This document shows, in pieces, positions 16,440-24,983 of a stretch of 64,000 nt of DNA. Made by a program: the position numbers and the translations under genes. Source of the DNA: CAVAWX01 sp963642995. GTDB taxonomy: Bacteria > Actinomycetota > Coriobacteriia > Coriobacteriales > QAMH01. Location of the stretch: NCBI GenBank assembly GCA_963642995.1, contig CAVIIZ010000001.1:1-64000 (forward strand), read 5' to 3'. A model generated the notes under the pieces. The model was not told the origin of the DNA. It did no database searches and saw only the letters and a list, made by a program, of their open reading frames with translations. Position 1 is the first letter of the stretch. Every line of letters starts with the position of its first letter.

Positions 16440-18317
16440 TCAAAGCGGGCGGCGCATGAACAAGGCGCCGTCCTCGAAACCGTGCGCGCGGAAGAAGCGG
16501 CGCAGGCCCGGCGGCACGCACGAGACGAGGGCGCTGCACCCGCGTCCGGCGGCGATCGCGGCGGCGGAATCGAGCAGCTTCTCGCGCAGGGGTCCGGCCA
16601 AAGAGCCCGTGGCGTCGGCCGCTCCGAACACGTGCAGCTCGCGCAAGACGGCCTCGCCCGAGGCCACGGGCAGCGCCGCGCCCGATCGCGAGACGGCGCT
16701 TTCGTCGGGAAAGGAAAGCCTGGCGAGCGCGACGAGCTGCCCCTTGCCGGTGACCACCTGCAAGAGGCGCTCCTTGGACACCGGAGTGCGGTAGGGCACG
16801 GACTGCAGGTGCAAAGGCCCTCCGTCCAGACCGGACGTGCCCAGCTCCCTGTGGCGGATCTCGGCGATTTCGGCGCCCTCCTTCTCGAGCAGCCGGTCGA
16901 CCTCCTGGCGCAAGTTGGGCGTCTTGTTGCCCGCGAGTATGTCGTCGGTGGAGATGTCGCGCACCATGCGGCTCACGCGCACCCACGCCGGCGCGGCCTT
17001 CATGCACGACGCGCACAGCTCGAGCAGCGTCTCGTGGGAATACGGCTTCCACGCGCCGCATGCGGCCAGGCGCGTGAGCGGCGTGCCGGCCACGAGCACG
17101 CACGGATACAGCTTCACCTCGTCGCACAGGCCGCCGCCTGCCAGCTCCGTGAAGCCGGCGAGGTCTATCTTCGGCGTGGACAGGTAGAGGTTGAGCATGT
17201 AGTGCACGTGCACGCGCATCCCGAACAGGCGCGCGAGGTCGAGGGCGCGGCGGCTCGCGGCGCCGTCTTGCCCGCGCCAGTTCGCCGAGAGCACCTTGTC
17301 GTCGAGGCTCTGCACGCCGATCTGCAGGCGGTCGCAGCCCATGCGCGCCATCTCCAGCAAGCTGACCGCGTTCACGCAGTCGGGGCGCGTCTCGACGGAA
17401 AACCCCACGCAACGCGCGGAGGCCGTCTCGTTTGCGCGCATCTGCGAGGACAGCTGCGCCCACGAGCCCCGTTGCATCCGCGCGGCGATTTCCCAGCCGC
17501 CCGTGCCGTAGAGGCGCCTGACGGCCTCGTCGTAGCCCATTTCCTGCGCATCGACCTTTTCCTGCGCACGCGAGCACGCGGCATCGACCCCCTCGCGCGA
17601 GGAGGATATGTGCAAGCCGGCATAGCGCAGCTGGCGGGTGCTCACGTCGTCGGCGCCCCAGGGCTCGCATGAGAGCTCCGCGTACTCGTCCGAGCGCCCC
17701 GGCAGCCCGGCCACGTCTTTAGCGTAGGCGCTGAAGTTGGGGATGCGGGCGCTGTCCCAATCGTTTAAGGCGCGGTAGAGCTCGGCGGCAAACCACAGGC
17801 GGTAGGCCTTCGGGTACTCGGTCCAGCTGCCGCCCAACACGACCAGCTCGACCTCGTCTACGGGATGGCCCATAAGGTAGAGGGTGCGCAGACGGCTCGT
17901 GACCTGCAGATACGGGTCGAAACAGCATTGCTCGGCACGTTGGCAGGCAGGCTCGGAGGGCAGGTAGCTCTTCGGCATGGACAGGTCGTTGGGGCAGAAG
18001 ATGCACGAGCCCGGACACGGGTGGGGCTTGGTCAACACGGTGACGGAGGCCACGCCGGACGCGCAACGGCGCGGCTTCATGCGCAAGAGGGCCAGCAGGC
18101 GCGCCTCGAGCGCATCGTCTACGTTCCACGAGCTCCACAGCGCGGGGTCGTTTTGGCGCGCCTCGAGATAGTAGGCGACGAGCCGGCGCTTCGAGCAGAT
18201 GCGGCCTGGAGCGCCCATGTTCTTGCTGTGCGCGACGATGACGGCGTCGAGGGCACGGGCGTCCACTTCGGCGCCCGCGCGCAGCCTTCCCAGTATGTCG
18301 AGCAAGACGTCTTCCAT
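16440..18317 (-). CDS. elp3: Elp3-family tRNA wobble-uridine modifying radical SAM/GNAT enzyme
   Basis: A 625-residue protein. The radical SAM cluster motif HPCPGSCIFCP (C-x3-C-x2-C) lies near residues 105-115, followed by ELVVLGGSWTEYPKAY. Then come GFSVETRPDCVN and RLQIGVQSLDD, typical of Elp3, and a C-terminal GNAT domain ending with GCSALVSCVPPGLRRFFRAHGFEDG. Elp3 uses SAM and acetyl-CoA to start the carboxymethyl group on U34 of tRNA. Single-protein Elp3 occurs in some bacteria and archaea without the other Elongator subunits, as appears here. The ATG at 18317 has no ribosome binding site, but TATACT lies 10 bases before it, so the transcript may be leaderless. A spacious N-terminus (about 85 residues before the cluster) is normal for the family. 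Confidence 0.9.
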   Translation of the reverse strand: MEDVLLDILGRLRAGAEVDARALDAVIVAHSKNMGAPGRICSKRRLVAYYLEARQNDPALWSSWNVDDALEARLLALLRMKPRRCASGVASVTVLTKPHPCPGSCIFCPNDLSMPKSYLPSEPACQRAEQCCFDPYLQVTSRLRTLYLMGHPVDEVELVVLGGSWTEYPKAYRLWFAAELYRALNDWDSARIPNFSAYAKDVAGLPGRSDEYAELSCEPWGADDVSTRQLRYAGLHISSSREGVDAACSRAQEKVDAQEMGYDEAVRRLYGTGGWEIAARMQRGSWAQLSSQMRANETASARCVGFSVETRPDCVNAVSLLEMARMGCDRLQIGVQSLDDKVLSANWRGQDGAASRRALDLARLFGMRVHVHYMLNLYLSTPKIDLAGFTELAGGGLCDEVKLYPCVLVAGTPLTRLAACGAWKPYSHETLLELCASCMKAAPAWVRVSRMVRDISTDDILAGNKTPNLRQEVDRLLEKEGAEIAEIRHRELGTSGLDGGPLHLQSVPYRTPVSKERLLQVVTGKGQLVALARLSFPDESAVSRSGAALPVASGEAVLRELHVFGAADATGSLAGPLREKLLDSAAAIAAGRGCSALVSCVPPGLRRFFRAHGFEDGALFMRRPL

Positions 18318-18327
18318 GGAAACCCAG

Positions 18328-18333
18328 AGTATA
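18328..18333 (-). promoter_or_regulatory. Candidate -10 (TATACT) immediately upstream of elp3
   Basis: TATACT on the minus strand ends 10 bases before the elp3 ATG, which would give a 5' leader of only a few bases. No -35 match is visible at the expected spacing (CGGCTC). Supporting a leaderless mRNA, no Shine-Dalgarno sequence precedes the start. Confidence 0.35.
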
Positions 18334-18460
18334 CGGCACGCCCGCACGCGGAGCCGGGAGAAAGCGCCGGGGCGTCCCGCACGAGCTGCAAGATGCGCCG
18401 ACGCAGGATGCGGAATGCGCCGGCGAAAAGAAGAGGCCGGCGTGGCGTGGCGTTCGCGCC

Positions 18461-19672
18461 CTATTTTTCCAGGAACCTGTAGATGGCCTCGGAGTAGTAG
18501 ACGGCGCCCAGCGGCGAGGGGTGCGTCTGGTCGCGCAGGAAATAGCGGTCGTAGTCGTGGTCGGTGAAATCGGCCACCTCGAAGCCGCGCTCGGCGCACA
18601 TCCCCTTTATCCGCTCGTTGAAGGCGGAACGCGCCTCGGCGTCGAGCGCCGTCTCGTCGTAGAGCCAGCCCTTCATCGGCTGCAAGATGACGAGCGGCTG
18701 CACGCCCGTCTGCTCGCACACCTGCAAGAGCAGGTCGAAATCGGCGAACTCGCCATCGCTGAAATCCGCGATCTGCGGGTATTGCTGCAGGCGTATGCGG
18801 CCGCGCGTCCAATCCGAGTACGTGTTCTCGCCGGAAAAAGAGTCGGCATCGGCGCGCTCTTCGGCCTCGGCGGCGGCCTCCTCCTTGAAGGCGTCCCAAT
18901 CCGCATCGGTCAGCCCCCCGGCTTTGGAGCGGTCCTTTCGGGGCACGGATGAGAGCGTGGCGCCGCTGCTTGCCGGTTCGGAATCGGAGGCCACCTTCAC
19001 GTTCAGGCGCGCGCGCACGTCGGCCAAGACCTGCGAGGCCGCGCCGTCGAAGCTCGAGACGGCGGAGGCGAGCACGTTTTCGGATCGGCCATCTGACGCG
19101 CCGGCAGCCGAGACGGCGTATGCGGAGATTCTGGAGGCGAGGCCGTTTTTCGTCTCGTCGGAGACGTCGGCGTTTGCAAGGGCCTCTTGCCAGGCGTCGG
19201 GCGAGAACTCGGTCGAGAAATAGCGGGCCGCCTCGTGGGCCATCGAGGGCGTGTCGCCGTAGAACCATTGCATGCTGGGAAACAGCACGATGCGCTTGTC
19301 CTCGAGCTGGGGGGCGATGGCGGCCAGCTCGATGGCCTCCCACAGGCTCTCGTGGTTGGTCATGCCCATCACCATCAGGTCGTTGGCGCACTCGTCGCGT
19401 TGGAAGAACTGCGCCGGGTGAAACTTTCCGGTGGTGCCCGAATACAGCTCGGAGGAGCCGAAGACGAGGACGGGGTCGTCGCCTTGCGCCACGCGCGCCT
19501 TGTAGGAGTTCAACATGAAATCGTGGCTGGAAAGCTGTGCCGTGGACGGGTACATGATGACGGGGTTTTCCTCGAGGGCGCCACTGCCCTGCGCATAGCC
19601 GTTTCCGACGAAGGCCGCGGCGCACACGACGGCGGCGAAGACAGCGCAAAGGCAGGCGGCAAGACGGCGCAT
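18461..19672 (-). CDS. dltD: D-alanyl-lipoteichoic acid biosynthesis protein DltD
   Basis: A 403-residue protein with an N-terminal signal anchor (RRLAACLCAVFAAVVCAAAF) and an extracytoplasmic SGNH-like domain. The nucleophile motif FGSSELYSG is near residue 70, and the catalytic Asp/His pair is in DQTHPSPLG near the C-terminus. DltD works outside the membrane in the last steps of D-alanyl transfer to teichoic-acid-type polymers. The start at 19672 is only 5 bases after the dltX stop. A region of about 100 residues rich in Ser, Glu and Asp (about 170-270) is an insertion relative to short DltD proteins. It is the last gene of the dlt operon. Confidence 0.9.
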   Translation of the reverse strand: MRRLAACLCAVFAAVVCAAAFVGNGYAQGSGALEENPVIMYPSTAQLSSHDFMLNSYKARVAQGDDPVLVFGSSELYSGTTGKFHPAQFFQRDECANDLMVMGMTNHESLWEAIELAAIAPQLEDKRIVLFPSMQWFYGDTPSMAHEAARYFSTEFSPDAWQEALANADVSDETKNGLASRISAYAVSAAGASDGRSENVLASAVSSFDGAASQVLADVRARLNVKVASDSEPASSGATLSSVPRKDRSKAGGLTDADWDAFKEEAAAEAEERADADSFSGENTYSDWTRGRIRLQQYPQIADFSDGEFADFDLLLQVCEQTGVQPLVILQPMKGWLYDETALDAEARSAFNERIKGMCAERGFEVADFTDHDYDRYFLRDQTHPSPLGAVYYSEAIYRFLEK

Positions 19673-19676
19673 GAGA

Positions 19677-19892
19677 TTAAAACCCCTCGTAGACGGGCTC
19701 GGCGGGAGCGCCGTAGCTGGAGAAGAAGAAAAACCACACGAGCACGCCCACGCAAGCGGCGACGACAAGGCACCATGTGGCAAGCGCCGCGGGGTGCCCG
19801 GAGAAAAACCAAGTGCGCACGCGCTCGGCATGCGGATGCAGGCGCTCGATGGGGCCGCCCTTGCCCTTCGCCGTCGTGCGCGCCTGCGCCAT
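19677..19892 (-). CDS. dltX: DltX-like small membrane protein
   Basis: A 71-residue protein with one membrane segment (WCLVVAACVGVLVWFFFFSS, about residues 40-60) and the C-terminal ending PVYEGF. DltX proteins of Firmicutes are about 50 residues with one helix and a conserved FIYNEF-type C-terminus that is needed for D-alanine transfer and interacts with DltB, DltC and DltD. The match is by topology, C-terminal motif and operon position. Here it lies between dltC and dltD; in Firmicutes it precedes dltA. The ATG at 19892 starts about 38 bases after the dltC stop. The N-terminal 35 residues are basic and extra. Confidence 0.75.
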   Translation of the reverse strand: MAQARTTAKGKGGPIERLHPHAERVRTWFFSGHPAALATWCLVVAACVGVLVWFFFFSSYGAPAEPVYEGF

Positions 19893-19930
19893 GGAAACGT
19901 CCTCTCCCCGCCTTCTCGCCGCCGAGCGCC

Positions 19931-20179
19931 TCATGCGACGCGCAGCTGCACCTGGTGGACGATCTTGTTCACCGTGTTCATCTCGTCGCGCTCCACTTCC
20001 GTGGGCGCTATCTCGACCCCGAAGCGCTCCTCTATGCCGACGAGCACCTCGATCGCGGCCATGGAATCGAGCAAGCCCGCCTCGAACAGGTCGACGTCGC
20101 GCTCCTCGCGCACCGCCCCGTCGTCGCACACCTCCTCGAGCAGATCGAGCATCTTTTCCTCGACTTCTTCATGCGTCAT
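19931..20179 (-). CDS. dltC: D-alanyl carrier protein DltC
   Basis: An 82-residue acyl-carrier-type protein. The phosphopantetheine serine lies in GLLDSMAAIEVLV, and the helical pattern MTHEEVEEKMLDLLEEVC...FGVEIAPTEVE fits the family. DltA loads D-alanine on the phosphopantetheine arm; DltB receives it for export. The ATG at 20179 overlaps the dltB stop (ATGA), so translation is coupled. It is essential to the pathway and its position between dltB and dltX confirms its role over a generic carrier protein. Confidence 0.9.
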   Translation of the reverse strand: MTHEEVEEKMLDLLEEVCDDGAVREERDVDLFEAGLLDSMAAIEVLVGIEERFGVEIAPTEVERDEMNTVNKIVHQVQLRVA

Positions 20180-21360
20180 GCGAAAAAACCTCCTACGAAA
20201 GTGGCGAACTGCCCGGAGAAAATGGAGAAACCGAGCATCACGAGGTTGATGGTGAGCGCCCAAGAGCACAGTTTATACCAGGTCGCGTTCTTGTGGCGCT
20301 TGTGGAAGGCGCTCTTCTTCTGGTAGACGTCGCAGGCCGCGAGCAGCACGCCGTGGAACAGACCGTAGGCGATGTAGTCGGGCGTGAGGCCGTGCCAGCA
20401 GCCCATCAGGCCCATGTTCGCGATATAGCCCCAGCATGCACGCGTCAGGCGCGTCGAGAAGACCTTTCGGCGGGTGAGCGATGTGACCAGGCGCATGAAC
20501 ACGAAATCGCGCAGCCAAAACGAGAGGGTGATGTGCCAGCGGTTCCAGAAATCCTTGATGTCGACGGCGGCGAAGGGGGCGCGGAAGTTGCGCGGCGTGC
20601 GTATGCCGAAACAATAGCTCGCGCCGCAGGCCATCATGGAGTAGCCCGCGAAATCGAAGAAGAGGTAGAGCCCGTAGGCCCAGGCGTCTTTGGCGGCGGA
20701 GCCGAAATTGACGAAAAGCGTCTTTTCCGCGTAAAACGGCTGGAAGCTGACCTGGGAGTGCAGGATGGTCGCGATGACGAGCTGGTAGAGCGCCCCGATG
20801 AAGATGAGGAGGATCCCGCGCGCGAGCAAATCGGCGTATTCGCGACGGGAGAGCCTCGCATGCGCATCGGCAAGGAAGCGACGCGAGCGGTCGATGGGGC
20901 CTGAGGTGATGACGGGAAAGAACACGATGAAGTAGAGCCAGTCGAAGACGGACAGCTCCTCTATGAGGCCGTCGCGGATCTCGACTAGGACCTGGACGGC
21001 TTTGAAGGTGAGATACGAGATGCCGATGAAACCGAGGAGGTTCGCGTCGAAGACGGCCGAGAGCTTGTAGACGGCAAGCGGGGTCAGGGTGCAGGCGAGC
21101 ATGACGCGGTAGAGCGCGACGCTTTTGCCCCCGCGCGTCCAGCTGTGAAAGACCACGTAGGTGCAAATGCCCGCCACGGCGGCAAAGGCGAGGAAGGCGG
21201 CAAGCTGGGCCGGGCTGCCCGCGAAGAGGCAGGCGATGAAGAAGACGGAGGCGGCGAGTCCGTAGCGCCTGATGGAGTGCCCCGTCAAGCCGAGGGCGGC
21301 CGCGGGGACGATGCAGACGGCGAGGGCGATGAAGAAAGAGGCTGATGTGTAGAAACTCAC
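20176..21360 (-). CDS. dltB: D-alanyl transfer membrane protein DltB (MBOAT family)
   Basis: A 394-residue polytopic membrane protein with about 10 to 11 hydrophobic segments. MBOAT signatures are present: FFPVITSGPIDRSRRF, YGLYLFFDFAGYSMMACG, FWNRWHITLSFWLRDFVF, and GCWHGL with the conserved histidine. It moves D-alanine from DltC across the membrane onto DltD-linked acceptors. The start is a GTG at 21360; the upstream ribosome binding site is weak. The gene begins 32 bases after dltA and overlaps dltC by four bases. Confidence 0.92.
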   Translation of the reverse strand: MSFYTSASFFIALAVCIVPAAALGLTGHSIRRYGLAASVFFIACLFAGSPAQLAAFLAFAAVAGICTYVVFHSWTRGGKSVALYRVMLACTLTPLAVYKLSAVFDANLLGFIGISYLTFKAVQVLVEIRDGLIEELSVFDWLYFIVFFPVITSGPIDRSRRFLADAHARLSRREYADLLARGILLIFIGALYQLVIATILHSQVSFQPFYAEKTLFVNFGSAAKDAWAYGLYLFFDFAGYSMMACGASYCFGIRTPRNFRAPFAAVDIKDFWNRWHITLSFWLRDFVFMRLVTSLTRRKVFSTRLTRACWGYIANMGLMGCWHGLTPDYIAYGLFHGVLLAACDVYQKKSAFHKRHKNATWYKLCSWALTINLVMLGFSIFSGQFATFVGGFFA

Positions 21361-21392
21361 GGCTGCGTGTTCTTTCGCGTGTGTCCGAGGCC

Positions 21393-22952
21393 CTAGAGCG
21401 CCTGCCGCTGCAAGGCCTTGCGGTCCACCTTGCCGTTTGCCGTGGTGGGCAACGCGTCGCAAAAGACGATCTTCTTCGGGATCATGTAGTGCGGCAGGCT
21501 CGCCTTCATAGCCTCCTTCAGCTTCAGGCCCTCGCGGAAATCGGACTCGGCGCGCTCGGCGGCCGAGACCACGTGGGCGACGAGATGGCTCACGCGGCCA
21601 TCTCGTGTCGCGCACACAACGGCCACCTGCGCCACCTGCGGCAACTTGGCTATGTTGCCCTCGATATCGCCCAGCTCGATACGGTATCCGTTGAGCTTCA
21701 CCTGCAAGTCGAGGCGGCCGTGGTAATGCAGGGCGCCTTGCGCATCGAGGCGGCCCTCGTCGCCCGTGCGGTAGCTGCGCACTTCCCGGCCGTCGAGGAC
21801 AGCGGTGCCGAAGGCGGCCTGCGTGAGGTCGGGACGGCCGAGATAGCCCTTCGCCACCGTGTCGCCCTCTATGACGATCTCGCCCCATTCTCCCCGCCCC
21901 GCATCTGCGCCGTTCTCCGAGATGATGCGCAGGCGCGTGCCGGGGCGCGCGATGCCGACGGGCAGGGGCGCGTCGGATGCGGCCATCTCGGGCGTGACCT
22001 CGATGGCGGCGACGGCCACGGTGGATTCCGTGGGGCCGTAGGTGTTGAAGACCCTCGCCCGGGGGAAGCGCGCCAACAGCTGCGCGGCAAGCGAATTGGG
22101 CAACGTCTCGCCGCAGAACAAGAACAGCTCCAGGTCCGGCAAGACGGAGGCGTCGAACTCCTTGCTGGCCAGGCACATGGCGGCAAAAGAAGGGGTCGAT
22201 ACCCATACGGCCGCGCCGCTGCCCCGAAGAGCCTCCAGTTGCGCGCGCATGCTGTCTTGCGTCTGCTTGGCAAGGCAGAAAAGCGTGCCGCCCGAGGCGA
22301 GCGCCCCGGAAAGCTCGTAGACGGAAAGGTCGAAGGAAAACGGCGCCTGGTTCAAGAAGACCTTGCCGCGCTTGTCGACGCCGCCGAGGCCGAGCGCCCA
22401 TGCGGAAAAGTTGTCGAGGCACTCCGCAGTGACCATCACGCCTTTCGGGTCGCCTGTGGATCCGGAAGTGAAGAGCACGTAGGCGAGGTCGTCGCCTGCC
22501 ACCCAATGGCGCGGATCGGATGCGGCGCCCATACGGGCCGCGTCTTCGAGGGCAGTCCGCGCGCACACATCACACGGCGCGTCGACGGCGGGCATCTCCT
22601 CGAGCGCCAACACGAGCGGCGAAGCGCCCTGGTACGCGCCCACCTGAGCGACAATCGAGGCGACGCGCTCGGGCGGCACGGAAAAGCAATCGACGGGCAC
22701 ATAGGGGTGCCCGGATTTCAAACACGCGAGAAACGAGGCGACGACGAGGGGGTCCTTGTGGCCGTAGACGACTACGGGGGCATGCGCGGGAAGAGCCTTC
22801 GATTCCACGAGGGAAGCGAGGGCCTCGGAGGCATCCCACAGCTGCGCATACGTGCACTCGGCTCCAAGCGAGGTCCGTACGGCGATGCGATCCGGATTTT
22901 CCCCGACACTGCGGGCTATATCGTCGAGATAGCGCATGTGCAACTGCTCCAT
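21393..22952 (-). CDS. dltA: D-alanine--[D-alanyl-carrier protein] ligase DltA
   Basis: A 519-residue adenylating enzyme of the ANL superfamily. Motifs in order: YVLFTSGSTGDPKGVM (A3), FNTYGPTESTV, YRTGDEGRLDAQG and TANGKVDRKAL with the catalytic lysine near the C-terminus. It activates D-alanine with ATP and loads DltC. ATG 22952 is annotated; ATG 22937 (MRYLDD) with GGAG nearby is a reasonable alternative. It is the first gene of dltA-B-C-X-D, 145 bases after recX. D-alanylation lowers surface negative charge and protects against cationic peptides. The alternative that it serves a different D-alanyl acceptor than lipoteichoic acid is open because the acceptor is not encoded here. Confidence 0.92.
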   Translation of the reverse strand: MEQLHMRYLDDIARSVGENPDRIAVRTSLGAECTYAQLWDASEALASLVESKALPAHAPVVVYGHKDPLVVASFLACLKSGHPYVPVDCFSVPPERVASIVAQVGAYQGASPLVLALEEMPAVDAPCDVCARTALEDAARMGAASDPRHWVAGDDLAYVLFTSGSTGDPKGVMVTAECLDNFSAWALGLGGVDKRGKVFLNQAPFSFDLSVYELSGALASGGTLFCLAKQTQDSMRAQLEALRGSGAAVWVSTPSFAAMCLASKEFDASVLPDLELFLFCGETLPNSLAAQLLARFPRARVFNTYGPTESTVAVAAIEVTPEMAASDAPLPVGIARPGTRLRIISENGADAGRGEWGEIVIEGDTVAKGYLGRPDLTQAAFGTAVLDGREVRSYRTGDEGRLDAQGALHYHGRLDLQVKLNGYRIELGDIEGNIAKLPQVAQVAVVCATRDGRVSHLVAHVVSAAERAESDFREGLKLKEAMKASLPHYMIPKKIVFCDALPTTANGKVDRKALQRQAL

Positions 22953-22984
22953 CGTCTCTTGCCTTGCGAAAGAAAACGCGCATC

Positions 22985-22990
22985 AATATA
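22985..22990 (-). promoter_or_regulatory. Candidate dlt operon -10 element
   Basis: TATATT on the minus strand lies about 32 bases before dltA in an AT-richer stretch. A 7-bp inverted repeat (CGTCTCT at 22953, AGAGACG to 23007) brackets it. No strong -35 was recognised. Confidence 0.35.
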
Positions 22991-23097
22991 GCGCTTGTGC
23001 AGAGACGCTGTGCCTGCGTCCATAAAAAACAGAGAATGAAAGGCCGAAAGCCATCGATGCAGCCCAGAATCGACACAGCGCACGGGTAGCGCCCTTT

Positions 23098-23619
23098 TCA
23101 GGACGTGCGGGCGAGAAACTCCGAGACCACCTCGCGGGAAAGCCCGAAGGAATACCCCTTGTTCACGAGCCTGCGCACAAGCGAGGCCTTCGGGTTGGCG
23201 GAGCGGGAAGGATGCGACTCGAGATCTGCCATCGCCCGCGCACGTTCCTCGTCCGGGCTGGCGAAATCCTCGGCGCACGACTCGATCGTGGCCTCGGAGA
23301 TGTGCATCTCGCGCAACCGGGCGAGTATCTTCTCGCGCCCCCACCCCGCACGGGTCTTGCCCCGTATGAGGGCGCTCGCGTAAGCCGCATCGCTGACCAG
23401 CCCGCAGCGCTGTGCCGCATCCACCGCCTCGGCCGCCTCCGAATCGGTGAAACCGCAGCGGACGAGGCGCTCGCGCAGCTCCTTGGTGCAACGTTCGCGC
23501 ACGTTCACCAGGGCATGCACCTTTTCCATCGCCTCGGCATGCCGCACGTTGGCCACCGGATCGTTCCACACCGCCTCGCGCTCGGGTAGCGATATCCCGC
23601 AATTTTCCAGAGTCTTCAT
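23098..23619 (-). CDS. recX: Regulatory protein RecX
   Basis: A 173-residue protein with RecX three-helix repeats: ALVNVRERCTKELRERLVRCGF, then AAYASALIRGKTRAGWGREKILARL and ASLVRRLVNKGYSFGLSREVVSEF. RecX binds RecA filaments and limits recombinase activity. It starts at ATG 23619, about 100 bases after the recA stop, with a GGGGAT sequence upstream. Co-transcription with recA under LexA control is likely (the recA-recX order is conserved). The N-terminus of the protein is short and Cys-containing, without known meaning. Confidence 0.88.
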   Translation of the reverse strand: MKTLENCGISLPEREAVWNDPVANVRHAEAMEKVHALVNVRERCTKELRERLVRCGFTDSEAAEAVDAAQRCGLVSDAAYASALIRGKTRAGWGREKILARLREMHISEATIESCAEDFASPDEERARAMADLESHPSRSANPKASLVRRLVNKGYSFGLSREVVSEFLARTS

Positions 23620-23722
23620 CTGCGCATCCCCCGCGTGTCTCTTCGTCCTCGCCCGCTTCCCCCCGCTTTTCAAAAAGCGCGACGGTGCGCCTCTTGCGAC
23701 CCGCCGCGCCCGCATCTCGATG

Positions 23723-24919
23723 CTATCCGGCCAGCCCGGCGCTCGCCGTCTCCGGGGCGTCTGCCCCCGCCTTCGCGGCCGCCTTCTTGCCCGCAGCCGA
23801 GCGCGGTGTCGGTTTCTCGGGCTTCTCGCCGCCCTTGTCGTATTTCTCCAACGCCTCTTGAGCTGCGACGGTCAGCTCCACCGTCTCGTCCATCCCCGCA
23901 TCTGCCATATCGTCGGCGGGCAAGCCGAGCGCGACGCGGACCTTGTTTTCTATCTCGCGCCGCAACGCGGGCGTGGAGGCAAGCGTCTGCTTCGCCGCCT
24001 CGCGCCCCTGTCCCAGCCGATCGCTGCCGTAGGTGTACCAGGAGCCGGATTTCGTGACGACGTCCATGTCCACGCCCATGTCCAAGATGTTGCCCTCGCG
24101 TGATATGCCCGTGCCGTACATGAGGTCGAATTCCGCCTGCCGGAAAGGCGCGGCGCACTTGTTCTTGCGCACTTTCACCCGCACGCGGTTGCCGATGGCA
24201 TCGCCTCCTGCCTTGATGGTCTCGATGCGGCGTATGTCGAGGCGCATGGACGCGTAGAACTTCAACGCGTTGCCGCCCGAGGTGGTCTCGGGGCTGCCGA
24301 AAACGACGCCTATCTTCTCGCGCAACTGGTTGATGAAGATGCAGGTGGTGTTCGAGCGCGACAGCGAACCGGCGAGCTTGCGCAGGGCCTGGCTCATGAG
24401 GCGCGCCTGCAAGCCGACGGAACTGTCTCCTATCTCGCCTTCTATCTCGGCACGGGGCACGAGGGCGGCAACGGAGTCCACCACGATGGCGGCGAGCGCG
24501 TTCGAGCGGACGAGCATGTCGCAGATCTCGAGCGCCTGCTCGCCGGTGTCCGGTTGCGATATGAGCAGCTCGTCGATGTCCACGCCCAGCTTGGCCGCAT
24601 ACACCGGATCCAATGCATGCTCGGCGTCGATGAAGGCGACGGTGCCGCCCTGGGCCTGGGCCTCTGCCAGCACGTGCAGGGCAAGCGTCGTCTTGCCCGA
24701 ACTTTCAGGCCCGTATATCTCGACTATGCGCCCGCGCGGCACGCCCCCTATGCCGAGCGCCGCATCGAGGGCGAGGGAGCCCGTGGGGATGACGGCGACG
24801 TCCATCTGCCCGGCGTCGTCGCCCAGCTTCATGATCGCGCCCTTGCCGAACTTCTTCTCGATTTGCCTGGTCGTCAACTCGAGCATGTCGCCCTCGCCGT
24901 GTGCTGCCTGCTGCGCCAT
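23723..24919 (-). CDS. recA: Recombinase RecA
   Basis: A 398-residue full-length RecA. Walker A is GPESSGKT (about residue 70), the Walker B-type strand is AAIVVDSVAALVPRAE, and loop L2 holds GVVFGSPETTSGGNALKFYAS. The C-terminal tail is lysine/proline/alanine rich. It binds single-stranded DNA, catalyses strand exchange and drives LexA self-cleavage. GAGGAGG precedes the ATG. A canonical promoter with a LexA box in its spacer lies 36 to 64 bases upstream, so SOS control is visible in the sequence. It is followed by recX. Confidence 0.98.
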   Translation of the reverse strand: MAQQAAHGEGDMLELTTRQIEKKFGKGAIMKLGDDAGQMDVAVIPTGSLALDAALGIGGVPRGRIVEIYGPESSGKTTLALHVLAEAQAQGGTVAFIDAEHALDPVYAAKLGVDIDELLISQPDTGEQALEICDMLVRSNALAAIVVDSVAALVPRAEIEGEIGDSSVGLQARLMSQALRKLAGSLSRSNTTCIFINQLREKIGVVFGSPETTSGGNALKFYASMRLDIRRIETIKAGGDAIGNRVRVKVRKNKCAAPFRQAEFDLMYGTGISREGNILDMGVDMDVVTKSGSWYTYGSDRLGQGREAAKQTLASTPALRREIENKVRVALGLPADDMADAGMDETVELTVAAQEALEKYDKGGEKPEKPTPRSAAGKKAAAKAGADAPETASAGLAG

Positions 24920-24954
24920 GTGCTCCTCCTCTTCATTCGCGCGTCGTCTGCGCC

Positions 24955-24983
24955 ATCTTAACCGAACACTTGTTCTATGTCAA
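24955..24983 (-). promoter_or_regulatory. recA promoter with LexA (SOS) box in the spacer
   Basis: On the minus strand TTGACA (24978-24983) and TAAGAT (24955-24960) are separated by exactly 17 bases. The spacer contains the Gram-positive LexA consensus as a palindrome: CGAACACTTGTTCT on the + strand at 24963-24976. LexA bound here would block RNA polymerase directly. Confidence 0.93.

Noticed and set aside
16440..19649. The Elp3 frame could extend to 19649, giving 1069 residues.
   Set aside because: The extension is antisense-like low-complexity sequence over dltD. The family start is at 18317.
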